Assembly: GCA_002313335.1 (NCBI GenBank)
Contig: DCBC01000073.1
Location: forward strand, 1 to 9,123
Length of the DNA stretch: 9,123 nucleotides
Direction of reading: 5' to 3'
Origin: Porticoccaceae bacterium UBA1117
GTDB taxonomy: Bacteria > Pseudomonadota > Gammaproteobacteria > Pseudomonadales > Porticoccaceae
The notes beneath the pieces are model-generated. The model saw nothing but the letters and a program-made list of their open reading frames with translations, did not search any database and had not been told where the DNA came from. Both the position numbers and the translations under genes were made by a program. Shown piece after piece: positions 1 through 6,837 of this stretch; positions within the stretch are counted from its first letter, which is position 1; each line of letters opens with the position of its first letter.

Positions 1-1580
1 GTTTGAGAGGATTCATCCGATGCGCTACCCTGAGGCTCCGGTGCTGGGAAATAAACGCCAATAGCTGGCTTTACCACTAATAACAATAATGCAATAAATG
101 CTGCAGCTACGGCTGAGCTTTTGATCAAGCTAACCATCTGACTATTTTTATACCAAGGCTCTAATCTTGGCTCAATTAATTCAGGTACTTCAAAGCGAGC
201 AGAAACAATCGTGACCACATCTCCACGCTCTGCATTAAAGCCAATCAAACTTTTAACTAAGTTAGAAAAACGCTCTAGCTCTAGCTCTGAAAATTCACCG
301 CGGTCTGCATTTTCGGATTCGGTCTGGTCCTCATCCGCCATGACCTTTGCTCTTGGTGGATTAAGCACAACCGCAACGGATATTCTCTCAACTATGCCGC
401 CTTGTCGCTTCACATATCTTATTGCTTTGTCCATTTCATAGTTGCGTGTAGTTTGACTACTCAGCATGCTTTTATTAGGGGCCGGCGGCGCTTCGTCAGT
501 ATTAGTATTTTCTGCAGGCACGGTATTTGATGTAGCACCCGGAATACCCATCGCTTGAGAACTCCCTTTTTGCTCCATAGTTAAAGTCTCTGAACGCGCG
601 AGCGGACCATTGTCATTTCCGTCGTATTCTTCATAGGTGGATTCAATCTCAGTGAAGTCTATCTGCATATCAACCTCAGCTCGGACATTGCCCTTCCCAA
701 CAATTGGTGATAAAAAATCGTTAATCCGATTACGATAAGACTCTTCCCTGCTTTGCTTGTGAGCCATTTGTTCGCTACTCATGAGCGACGTAGACCCTTC
801 ATAGTTGGTCAGTAGTTCTCCACGTTGGTCAACAACAGAAACATTTTCTGTCGCTAAATATGGAACACTTGAAGCAATCAGATGAATAATTGCCTGTACT
901 TGGGACTCTGAAACTACCCTCCCCGGATATGGAGAGACAACTACCGATGCTTTAGCAGCCTCACGGTTTCTTACAAAGACACTTTGCTTTGGTGAAGCTA
1001 GGTGGACTCGCGCTGACTCAATGGTAGAGATTTTTGCGACGCTGGCAGCGAGCTCTATTTCAACTGCAGAAATATAACGAACCTGTTCCATAAATTGGCT
1101 GGTTGTCATCGCGGCTGTTTCGCTCATTGCACCAACACTTCCCGTCACGGTACTTTTTGGCAACCCTTGAGAGGCCAGATACAGGCGAGCTTCGTGATAC
1201 CTAGATGAAGGTACTTTTACTTGGCCAGTTTGTGTATCTATTTTGGCACTAAAGTCAGCGTTAGAGAGGGCTTCAAATGCAGACTGCCGATCTGCCTCTG
1301 ATAATCCAGGGTAGACGGTTCTATAAGGGGAGTCTTGGCTCAAAGAATACACCAGGATAAACAACACGACAGCCGCCAAAGCAATAATCGCTGGCATAGC
1401 CCGCCTAACCGCTGGCTGGGACATCGTCTTGCGAATAATGCCGTCTAGCCCCGCTGCACCCGGCTGCGGCACTAATGGCCCTGACGGTCTTCCCACCATG
1501 CTCCGTGTTTGGGACGCCCCTGGCGTCTGTGTCAACGTATTTAACGCTACATCTTGCGGGGTTGCTGCTATATCGACCAT
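1..1580 (-). CDS. fliF: Flagellar MS-ring protein FliF (C-terminus cut off by window edge)
   Basis: FliF forms the inner-membrane MS ring on which the rotor, export gate and rod are built. About 526 codons are present from ATG 1580. The frame is open to the left edge, so the last few dozen residues, which hold the FliG-binding tail, are outside the window. Residues 1-60 are a Pro/Gly/Ala-rich cytoplasmic extension. The first membrane helix is about 62-80. The YscJ/FliF ring-building domain is about 80-250 and opens with YRTVYPGLSEADR. The FliF C-terminal periplasmic domain is about 275-430, interrupted by a low-complexity Thr/Asn/Pro loop near 345-370. The second membrane helix is about 489-510. 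The gene follows fliE by 36 bp in the same operon. The only Shine-Dalgarno-like sequence is a purine-rich heptamer repeat just before the ATG. Identification is firm, from overall architecture and family motifs. Confidence 0.96.
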   Translation of the reverse strand, partial: MVDIAATPQDVALNTLTQTPGASQTRSMVGRPSGPLVPQPGAAGLDGIIRKTMSQPAVRRAMPAIIALAAVVLFILVYSLSQDSPYRTVYPGLSEADRQSAFEALSNADFSAKIDTQTGQVKVPSSRYHEARLYLASQGLPKSTVTGSVGAMSETAAMTTSQFMEQVRYISAVEIELAASVAKISTIESARVHLASPKQSVFVRNREAAKASVVVSPYPGRVVSESQVQAIIHLIASSVPYLATENVSVVDQRGELLTNYEGSTSLMSSEQMAHKQSREESYRNRINDFLSPIVGKGNVRAEVDMQIDFTEIESTYEEYDGNDNGPLARSETLTMEQKGSSQAMGIPGATSNTVPAENTNTDEAPPAPNKSMLSSQTTRNYEMDKAIRYVKRQGGIVERISVAVVLNPPRAKVMADEDQTESENADRGEFSELELERFSNLVKSLIGFNAERGDVVTIVSARFEVPELIEPRLEPWYKNSQMVSLIKSSAVAAAFIALLLLVVKPAIGVYFPAPEPQGSASDESSQ

Positions 1581-1585
1581 ATATC

Positions 1586-1606
1586 TTATCTCTTATCTCT
1601 TATCTC
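1586..1606. repeat. Three tandem 7-bp repeats in the fliE-fliF spacer
   Basis: Three exact copies of TTATCTC on the plus strand (GAGATAA on the coding strand) fill most of the 36-bp gap before fliF, and a partial fourth copy runs to the start codon. The repeated purine-rich unit is also the only Shine-Dalgarno-like sequence for fliF. A change in copy number would alter the leader but not any reading frame. Confidence 0.8.
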
Positions 1607-1616
1607 TTTAGTGTTT

Positions 1617-1964
1617 TTACACTGGCATATTCATGACGTCTTCGTAAGCCTTAAGCACCTTGTTCCTTATTTGCAACGTGGCCTCGAAGGCCAACGATGA
1701 TTTTTGCATGCTCATAACAACCTCAGTCAAGGGTATCCCCTCCCCCTGCTCATAAGCAGTTCGGTTAGCTTTTGAGGTTTGCTGCATGGAATTAACGTCT
1801 TGCAGTGCGCCCTTAATAGTATTGGCAAAGCCATTCTGTCCTGAGAGCGCATTGACTGATAAATCATTCGCTTGAAGCTTTACTCCCTGGGCTGCTTGGT
1901 CCTGATACTGCCGAATTTGACTTAACATGGATTCGACACCCTGCATATTTGTTGAATTTACCAC
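1617..1964 (-). CDS. fliE: Flagellar hook-basal body protein FliE
   Basis: FliE is the small adaptor exported early that joins the MS ring/export gate to the proximal rod. The product is 115 residues, within the family's usual size. The C-terminal half is typical: GIPLTEVVMSMQKSSLAFEA followed by the TLQIRNKVLKAYEDVMNMPV-like ending, a helix pair shared with rod proteins. The start is GTG at 1964: AGAAGG lies 9 nt upstream, whereas the next in-frame ATG (1946) would be about 27 nt from it. The gene lies 18 bp downstream of the FlrC/LafK-like activator and 36 bp upstream of fliF, so the three are almost certainly one transcript. No separate promoter is visible. An activator-fliE-fliF order is known from both polar (flrC-fliE) and lateral (lafK-fliE-fliF) clusters. 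Confidence 0.95.
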   Translation of the reverse strand: MVNSTNMQGVESMLSQIRQYQDQAAQGVKLQANDLSVNALSGQNGFANTIKGALQDVNSMQQTSKANRTAYEQGEGIPLTEVVMSMQKSSLAFEATLQIRNKVLKAYEDVMNMPV

Positions 1965-1982
1965 TGGGTTTTCCCTTCTTTT

Positions 1983-3431
1983 TTATCGTGCGTAAGCTCG
2001 AGTGACTGTCATGCCATCTTGACGCAATCGTTGTAATTTATGGCGCAAGGTTCTTGGGCTGATACCTAATTTTTCAGCCGCCTGTTCCCTACTCCTTGAT
2101 TCCTGCAGCGCAGCCATAATGTTTTCGCATTCACTGATCTTCATGGCCACAGATAAAGGTTTCGTGTGATTAGACTTTGATAATGCCGGGTTAGTCCTCG
2201 AGAAGCTGTGCTTAGCCATAAAAGACCTGGCGGAGGTACCTTCTCCTATACTCGAATTACCATAAGCCAGCTGATCTTGCTCTTGTGCATCTGGAAAAGC
2301 TTCAGGCCAGTCATCAAAGACAAGATGCTCTGGCTCTATAACCCCTTGGCGCGACAATACTTGCGCTCTGATGATCACATTTTGTAACTCCCGGACATTG
2401 CCAGGCCAGTGATAAGAGACCAGCAGCTCTGCCGACTCTGATGTTATTCTTAAACTGCGGCCCTTTGAAAGTTGAGGGTCTAGGAACTGATAAGCCAGCG
2501 GCACTATGTCTAGCGGCCTCTCCCGTAATGGAGGTGATGTGATTCTAAAGGCGCTGAGTCGAAAATATAGGTCTTCGCGGAATGAGCGGTCCAAAATGGA
2601 AGCTTTCAGGTCTCGATTGGTCGCCGCAATAACCCTAATGTCTAGTGCTATATTCTGCTGCCCGCCCAGCCTTGTAACTGTACGCTCCTGCAGAACTCTG
2701 AGTAGTTTCGCCTGTAAGTGAAAGGACATCTCACCAACTTCATCTAAGAATATGGTTCCTGTGTGAGCTTGTTCAAATAGGCCTGGCTGAACTTTCGTCG
2801 CACCTGTAAATGACCCTTTCTCATGGCCAAAAAGCATGTCTTCAATGAGGCTTTCTGACATTGCCGCGCAGTTGAAAGCTACAAATGGCGCCGCATATCT
2901 TGGCGATGATTCATGTAATATGCGCGCTAGAACCTCTTTACCTGCTCCCGTAGGTCCTGTAAGTAAAACCGTTACATCTGCTTCTGCGACACGCTGTGTC
3001 AGCGCCAGTAATTTTCTACTTGTGGGATCAACAAATACATATGATGGCTGGTTATTGCGTGGCGTTATGTCAAGGCCTTCAATGATATCAGTCCACTGGC
3101 TGGGGCTAGTTTTCCGGTCTGGCACAACAGTGCCAACACCTAGCTGCATGGCTTCAATTCCCTGCTCAAATTGATCTATGCCAAGCCTGACTACAATGGT
3201 TGGCATTAAATCTAATTGTTGGGTCAGTCTTTTTAGCTGCCCAAGCTCAATTAATCCATGAGCAGGCCTAATAACAACAACTTCAACTGACGCTAACACT
3301 TGATTAGGCAGTTCGCCGATCGGAAACTGTTTTATGTCAAGACCTTGATCGCCAAATGCGACTATCTCGGTCTTTGTTAGCTGTTTTGATGAATCAATCC
3401 ATAGTATTGAACGCGCTGTGCACTTAGCCAC
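1983..3431 (-). CDS. Sigma-54-dependent flagellar activator, FlrC/LafK-like, with degenerate receiver
   Basis: This 482-residue enhancer-binding protein should drive RNA polymerase-sigma-54 at flagellar promoters. Numbering from GTG 3431: a receiver-like fold occupies about 8-120, the AAA+ domain about 130-370, and a Fis-type DNA-binding helix-turn-helix about 432-482 (EQAAEKLGISPRTLRHKLQ). Walker A is GPTGAGKE (159-166). The sigma-54 contact loop reads GSFTGA (206-211) in place of GAFTGA. Walker B is around D230-E231. The receiver lacks the phospho-acceptor: the third strand reads VVVIRPAHG, with Arg about where Asp belongs, and the usual Lys-Pro near the end is missing. The frame continues upstream to a TTG at 3494, but that codon lies inside a sigma-54 promoter. 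GTG 3431 has GAGG 8 nt upstream and lies about 36 nt from the predicted transcript start. It heads the operon with fliE and fliF. No kinase gene adjoins it. FlrC and LafK cannot be told apart here. Confidence 0.9.
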   Translation of the reverse strand: MAKCTARSILWIDSSKQLTKTEIVAFGDQGLDIKQFPIGELPNQVLASVEVVVIRPAHGLIELGQLKRLTQQLDLMPTIVVRLGIDQFEQGIEAMQLGVGTVVPDRKTSPSQWTDIIEGLDITPRNNQPSYVFVDPTSRKLLALTQRVAEADVTVLLTGPTGAGKEVLARILHESSPRYAAPFVAFNCAAMSESLIEDMLFGHEKGSFTGATKVQPGLFEQAHTGTIFLDEVGEMSFHLQAKLLRVLQERTVTRLGGQQNIALDIRVIAATNRDLKASILDRSFREDLYFRLSAFRITSPPLRERPLDIVPLAYQFLDPQLSKGRSLRITSESAELLVSYHWPGNVRELQNVIIRAQVLSRQGVIEPEHLVFDDWPEAFPDAQEQDQLAYGNSSIGEGTSARSFMAKHSFSRTNPALSKSNHTKPLSVAMKISECENIMAALQESRSREQAAEKLGISPRTLRHKLQRLRQDGMTVTRAYAR

Positions 3432-3477
3432 TTTAGTATCCTCTTTGCCTTTGCCGCTTTGACTTTGAAAAATACGA

Positions 3478-3493
3478 TGCAAGGAGTGTGCCA
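3478..3493 (-). promoter_or_regulatory. Sigma-54 (-24/-12) promoter for the activator-fliE-fliF operon
   Basis: The minus strand reads TGGCACACTCCTTGCA. It matches the consensus TGGCAC-N5-TTGCA at every defined position except one (A for G after TGGCAC), with correct GG-to-GC spacing. Transcription should start near 3467. That excludes the TTG at 3494 as a start codon and supports GTG 3431. The likely activator is the FlrA/FleQ-like protein encoded just upstream. Confidence 0.88.
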
Positions 3494-3561
3494 AACTTAA
3501 AGTTTCAATTAAATCAGATGCTTAGCGTTATTTTAGAAGAGAGTGTCAATTATTTGCCATC

Positions 3562-3603
3562 AAAAAACAGTCGGGAAAATGACGCCGTCTATGAGGACGA
3601 CTG
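3562..3603 (-). terminator. Probable rho-independent terminator after the FlrA-like gene
   Basis: On the minus strand CAGTCG (3603-3598) pairs perfectly with CGACTG (3573-3568) and is followed at once by six T (3567-3562). The loop is long (24 nt) and contains a small internal palindrome, GACGGCGTC. It lies 18 bp past the FlrA-like stop codon and about 70 bp before the next promoter, as expected if the two activators are separate transcription units. The short stem keeps confidence moderate. Confidence 0.5.
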
Positions 3604-3621
3604 ACTAGAGTGATTAACGCT

Positions 3622-4809
3622 TTATACTGAATGCATACCGTGCTTGTTAATTTTTTCAATCAACGTAGTACGGCGTAAGCTCAGTAATCGCGCTGTTTTG
3701 GATACGTTACCTTCGGATTTACTAAGCGCTTGCTTAATAAGGCGGCGCTCAATCTCAAGCAGATGCTGCTTAAGCTCCAACCCTTCATCAGGAAATTCTG
3801 GCCCTCCCTGAGCAAGATTGATGACTCTTTGGATCTCATCAATATCGCTGTCTCCAATCGGAAGGTCAATCCGGTCGGGGCTACTTGCTGGCCTATCAAA
3901 TAAATCGGCTGTAACATGATCAAGCTGTTTGACAGCCCGCCTGGATGACTCATCCTCGCTCAGCGTTCTATTTTGCGATTCTTTTCCTTGCATTAGTTTA
4001 CGGAGCCCAGAGGGCACCATACTCGCCGGGACTAGACGCAAGTCAACTTCCTGCTGCGCGTAAAGTGCAGTATATCGATCGACCAAGTTAGAAAGCTCCC
4101 TAACATTTCCTGGCCAATCATAGGCTAGCAGAAGTTTCATCGACGCTGGATATATAGAGATCGGCGCCTGTAATACCTTCGCTTGTTGCTTAGAGAAATG
4201 TTCAATAAGTAGCGGGATATCTCCCGCTCTTTCTCTCAGAGGTACCGCTTCGATAGGCATAATGTTTAGGCGATAATAGAGGTCTTTCCGGAATTTTCCT
4301 TCATCAATGAGCGCTTCAATATTTTGGTGGGTTGCCGCAATAACTCTGACATCGATGGAAATAGAGTCTGAAGACCCAACTGGATCTACCGTCCTTTCTT
4401 GTAAAACTCTGAGTAGCTTGACTTGGAGGTCCATAGACATGTCGCCAATTTCATCAAGGAATAAGGTTCCCTTGTGGGCTAACTGAAACCGTCCTTTGCG
4501 GTCGGATATAGCACCAGTGAAAGAACCTTTTTTGTGCCCAAATAATTCACTTTCGAGTAAATCTCTAGGTATAGCTCCACAGTTTACTGGCACAAATGGA
4601 CCCGCCGATCGTCCTGAACATCCGTGTAGAGCATTCGCAATAAGCTCTTTTCCTGTGCCACTTTCACCAACAATCAAAACAGTTGAGTCGCTCGGCCCAA
4701 GTAGCTTAATTAGCTCTCTAAGATCTTTTACAGGGGGGCTTACCCCAATAATTTTTTTAAGTTCTAACAACTTTATTGCACCTTTTTTAGCTAATGCAGT
4801 CTTTGTCAT
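3622..4809 (-). CDS. FlrA/FleQ-like sigma-54-dependent activator lacking the N-terminal domain
   Basis: This is a 395-residue AAA+ enhancer-binding protein resembling FleQ/FlrA, the master regulators of polar flagella. The AAA+ domain spans about 20-260: Walker A GESGTGKE (48-55), GSFTGA loop (95-100), Walker B around D119-E120, then LYYRLN and WPGNVREL. The C-terminus is a Fis-type helix-turn-helix ending RRTTLIEKINKHGM, close to the FleQ ending. FleQ/FlrA proteins are about 490 residues with a receiver-like N-terminal domain. This one starts directly at the AAA+ linker, and in-frame TAA and TGA codons stand immediately upstream of the ATG. No translated remnant of the missing domain is seen in the spacer. 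ATG 4809 has no clear Shine-Dalgarno; TTG at codon 14, with AAAGGT about 10 nt upstream, is an alternative start. Residues I expect to bind cyclic-di-GMP in FleQ appear replaced. No strong promoter for it was found. Confidence 0.88.
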   Translation of the reverse strand: MTKTALAKKGAIKLLELKKIIGVSPPVKDLRELIKLLGPSDSTVLIVGESGTGKELIANALHGCSGRSAGPFVPVNCGAIPRDLLESELFGHKKGSFTGAISDRKGRFQLAHKGTLFLDEIGDMSMDLQVKLLRVLQERTVDPVGSSDSISIDVRVIAATHQNIEALIDEGKFRKDLYYRLNIMPIEAVPLRERAGDIPLLIEHFSKQQAKVLQAPISIYPASMKLLLAYDWPGNVRELSNLVDRYTALYAQQEVDLRLVPASMVPSGLRKLMQGKESQNRTLSEDESSRRAVKQLDHVTADLFDRPASSPDRIDLPIGDSDIDEIQRVINLAQGGPEFPDEGLELKQHLLEIERRLIKQALSKSEGNVSKTARLLSLRRTTLIEKINKHGMHSV

Positions 4810-4942
4810 GAAGTATTAATATCACTTTGGCTTGCTGCGAGCAGGAGATTTTCTACACATTACTATACGGTTGTAAATAGGTTATCATACGACTATGCAT
4901 GTTTCTAGTACTAAAGAATGACTCGCTCGATTGGTTTACTGC

Positions 4943-5000
4943 GAAGGTCAGCCTTCTTATGCCGTTTGATACACTATTTGATAGCCTGCGAGGCAGGTAT
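4943..5000. repeat. Two short inverted repeats in the divergent spacer
   Basis: GAAGG-TCAG-CCTTC lies at 4943-4956. CCTGC-GAG-GCAGG lies at 4985-4997, with flanking ATA (4981-4983) and TAT (4998-5000) extending the second stem around one unpaired G. Neither is followed by a T run, so they are not terminators. They could be operator half-site pairs for a regulator of the FlrA-like gene or fliS, or chance. Confidence 0.3.
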
Positions 5001-5024
5001 GAATGTGAATAGTTTTAGCTCTTC

Positions 5025-5040
5025 TGGCAATACCTTTGCT
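5025..5040 (+). promoter_or_regulatory. Putative sigma-54 promoter facing fliS
   Basis: TGGCAATACCTTTGCT has an intact TGGCA -24 block, an intact TTGCT -12 block and correct spacing. It departs from consensus only at the two bases after TGGCA. The predicted start near 5051 leaves a leader of about 158 nt before fliS. It could supply FliS earlier in assembly than the sigma-28 promoter downstream. Confidence 0.6.
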
Positions 5041-5146
5041 TGCTGTGGCACCCCCCGCTGAAAACGTGATATGAACGGCCAATTTAGTGTAGGCACTCTG
5101 CCGGCTACCCTGCTAGTGTTGCATCAACATTATTTGTCTTTTTTGT

Positions 5147-5173
5147 TAAGATTATTGGTCTTTCTGCCGATCT
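5147..5173 (+). promoter_or_regulatory. Putative sigma-28 (FliA) promoter of fliS
   Basis: TAAG (5147-5150), a 15-base spacer, then GCCGATCT (5166-5173) closely match the flagellar class III consensus TAAA-N15-GCCGATAA. The predicted start near 5181 gives a leader of about 28 nt to ATG 5209. Sigma-28 control suits a late filament chaperone. Confidence 0.75.
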
Positions 5174-5208
5174 AGATTTGGTCCTTAACTATTTTGGCGG
5201 TAACGATC

Positions 5209-5628
5209 ATGAAAGCAAAATTTAAACGCGGCGCTGCGGCATACCGTAACGTGCAAACCACGGCAGCTGCTCAATACGCAGACAGCATACAACTTACTCA
5301 AATGCTTTTTAGCGCGCTACTAGAAAGTTTGGCTGAGGCCGAGGGGCACATAAATCGAAACGATTTTGAAAAGAAAGCCTCGTCTCTAAGCAGGGCCAAC
5401 AAAATCCTATTAGGCTTGCAAGGATCATTAGACTTTAATAAGGGTAAAGATCTTTCGATGAATCTATCCGATATCTATGAGTATTCAATTCGGCGTCTGC
5501 TTCATGCTAGCCTAAAAAACGACGTTACAGTCGTTCAGGAAATCAAGGGGATCATCTCGGACATCGACAGCGCCTGGCAAGGCTTGCCGACCGCCTTAGC
5601 TAAACAATCAATTGCAGCAGCTTCGTAA
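5209..5628 (+). CDS. fliS: Flagellin export chaperone FliS
   Basis: FliS is the cytoplasmic helical-bundle chaperone that binds the C-terminus of flagellin and keeps it unpolymerised until export. The product is 139 residues, the family's normal size. Typical features are the N-terminal AYRNVQTTAAAQYADSIQLT-like stretch, where family members have AY followed by helix 1 with a small-residue/leucine face. Next come LTQMLFSALLESLAEAE, RANKILLGLQGSLDFNKG, and LSDIYEYSIRRLLHASLKND before the last helix with W near IDSAWQGL. ATG 5209 is chosen because GGCGGT lies 7 nt upstream and a sigma-28 promoter starts the message near 5181. The in-frame TTG at 5194 would sit only about 13 nt from that start. 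It is the only convincing rightward gene and has no fliD or flagellin beside it in this window. An N-terminal stretch rich in Lys and Arg precedes the family core. Confidence 0.93.
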   Translation: MKAKFKRGAAAYRNVQTTAAAQYADSIQLTQMLFSALLESLAEAEGHINRNDFEKKASSLSRANKILLGLQGSLDFNKGKDLSMNLSDIYEYSIRRLLHASLKNDVTVVQEIKGIISDIDSAWQGLPTALAKQSIAAAS

Positions 5629-5664
5629 ACCTTGGGGATCTTTTTGTTAATCTCGAGGTCTTTT
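5629..5664 (+). terminator. Weak candidate terminator after fliS
   Basis: ACCTTGGGG (5629-5637) can pair with TCTCGAGGT (5651-5659) through nine positions, three of them G-T wobbles. C and then four T follow. It starts immediately after the fliS stop codon and would separate fliS from the convergent stator operon ending at 5785. The wobble pairs and short T run make this tentative. The remaining spacer to 5784 shows nothing else I can support. Confidence 0.35.
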
Positions 5665-5784
5665 ATATGCCACTAATTAGTTATTGAGCTTTTTATGATA
5701 AAGCAGCAGTTCATCGCAGTCTGTTTAGCTGAGTTAGAGCAAAAGATGGTCACTGAAATGCACAGCGTCCTGTCCTTTCAAACA

Positions 5785-6837
5785 TCAAGGGGCGCCGACT
5801 ATCACTTCGATACGTCGATTACGCGACCTTCCTGCGGCGGTCTCATTAGTCATGAGTGGCTTAATATCTGCCATCCCGCTGGCCATAATTTTCCCGCGCA
5901 CTTGAGGTGCCACGCCGAGTAGAAATTCAACCACGGCAGCCGAGCGCGCGGAAGATAAGTCCCAGTTATTTCGAAACTGCGTGTTGTACGCCATGGGGAT
6001 ATCGTCAGTATGTCCCTCAACTGCAATCTCTCCGGTCACGTCTCGCAGTGCTACTCCAACTTTGCTTAACAGTCTCCTAAAACTAGGTTTTGTTTTTGCA
6101 CGCCCGCTGGCAAAGGATCCCTGTTCTGCTAAACGAATTATAATTCTCTCGTCCTCCACTGCTACTTCGGCCTGCCCTCTAATTATCTCTGCAGCCAAAG
6201 CCTGCCTGATAGACTCAAACTGGTTCATAAGGCTAGTCTGTTGGTCATTAACATATTTAATTTGTACCTCTTTCTCTGTCTCTGCCTGCAACTTAGCTAC
6301 CTTCGCGTATAGCTGCACATCCTCTTGTCTCACTTTAAATCCCTTGTTAGAGAGATCGCCCTGTTTGAACTCTCCAGAAAGGTCCGGCGCTGAAATTTCA
6401 ACGATGGTATTAAATTCGCCCGCAACCACTAAGACTTTGCCAGTGGCTATTTCTATAGCAAGCGACGCCTCAAGCAATGCCACGTCTGCATTGCGCTTAT
6501 ACTCCTTTTTCCTATTAAATCTTGTCAGAACAATGTCTTTTGGAGGCCGTATATCGGTGGTTGGCTCTGTAACTACCTTGAGCAAAGTATCATCAACTTT
6601 GCTAGGAGAAAACGTTTTGGCTAAAACATTGTCGCCCTTTGGCGGTGCTACCACGGGAATAGTGTTTTGAACGCCAAATTCGCCATCAAGCTTGCCAGAT
6701 ATTAACTGCGCGCCGGCTACATCAGTGTCGTTAAATGAAATTAACAGTACAAAGAAAGCCATCAGTAAAATTGCCATATCTGAAAAGGTAGCCATCCACA
6801 GTGGAACTCCTTTTGGACAGGGTTTGCAGTCATTCAT
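5785..6837 (-). CDS. Stator subunit PomB/MotB-like (downstream paralogue)
   Basis: PomB/MotB proteins carry the ion-binding Asp of the flagellar stator and anchor it to peptidoglycan. The product is 350 residues against about 310 for typical family members. A short N-terminus has a CxxC (C4, C7) and PLWMATFSDM. One membrane helix spans about 16-36 with the essential Asp at D20. FGVQN (54-58) and the plug/linker after it resemble Vibrio PomB, pointing to a sodium-type motor by inference. The OmpA/MotB peptidoglycan-binding domain is about 210-350, with GHTDD (275-279), NNWDLSSAR (290-298) and SRNRRIEV (338-345). Residues 118-198 look like a degenerate extra copy of the first half of that domain. 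The ATG overlaps the stop of the upstream paralogue by 8 bp (ATGAATGA), which suggests translational coupling. The final gene of a pomA-pomB-pomB operon, convergent with fliS. Confidence 0.9.
   Translation of the reverse strand: MNDCKPCPKGVPLWMATFSDMAILLMAFFVLLISFNDTDVAGAQLISGKLDGEFGVQNTIPVVAPPKGDNVLAKTFSPSKVDDTLLKVVTEPTTDIRPPKDIVLTRFNRKKEYKRNADVALLEASLAIEIATGKVLVVAGEFNTIVEISAPDLSGEFKQGDLSNKGFKVRQEDVQLYAKVAKLQAETEKEVQIKYVNDQQTSLMNQFESIRQALAAEIIRGQAEVAVEDERIIIRLAEQGSFASGRAKTKPSFRRLLSKVGVALRDVTGEIAVEGHTDDIPMAYNTQFRNNWDLSSARSAAVVEFLLGVAPQVRGKIMASGMADIKPLMTNETAAGRSRNRRIEVIVGAP

Larger units (their letters stand above)
4810..5208. other. Divergent intergenic region between the FlrA-like gene and fliS
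   Basis: This spacer of about 400 bp separates two divergent genes. It contains a sigma-54-like and a sigma-28-like promoter facing fliS and two small inverted repeats, all listed separately. Towards the FlrA-like gene I see only a weak -10-like TATGAT (minus strand, 4889-4884) without a convincing -35. I see no conserved protein-coding sequence, and stop codons are frequent in all leftward frames. Confidence 0.6.

Noticed and set aside
3432..3494. Extension of the FlrC-like gene to a TTG at 3494
   Set aside because: The TTG lies inside a near-perfect sigma-54 promoter and would be upstream of the transcript start; GTG 3431 has a proper ribosome-binding site.
5045..5106. Two further sigma-54-like strings (TGGCACCCCCCGCTGA at 5045 and AGGCACTCTGCCGGCT at 5091)
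   Set aside because: The first has the -12 GC at the wrong distance; the second has three mismatches in the core elements.
5071..5175. 34-residue hydrophobic open frame in the fliS leader
   Set aside because: No Shine-Dalgarno, and it runs through the sigma-28 promoter of fliS.
4810..5193. Hidden remnant of a FleQ-type N-terminal domain upstream of the FlrA-like gene
   Set aside because: Leftward frames here are full of stops and show no receiver-like sequence, so domain loss rather than a simple frameshift is more likely.
5194..5208. TTG start for fliS at 5194
   Set aside because: It overlaps the ribosome-binding site of ATG 5209 and is too close to the predicted sigma-28 transcript start.
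5695..5922. Rightward 75-residue open frame after fliS, considered as a fliT-like gene
   Set aside because: It runs 138 bp antisense through the conserved end of the downstream PomB-like gene, has a weak ribosome-binding site, and I see no FliT resemblance in its first 30 residues.
5981..6670. Rightward 229-residue open frame
   Set aside because: Antisense shadow of a PomB-like gene; Ser/Leu-rich composition with no family features.
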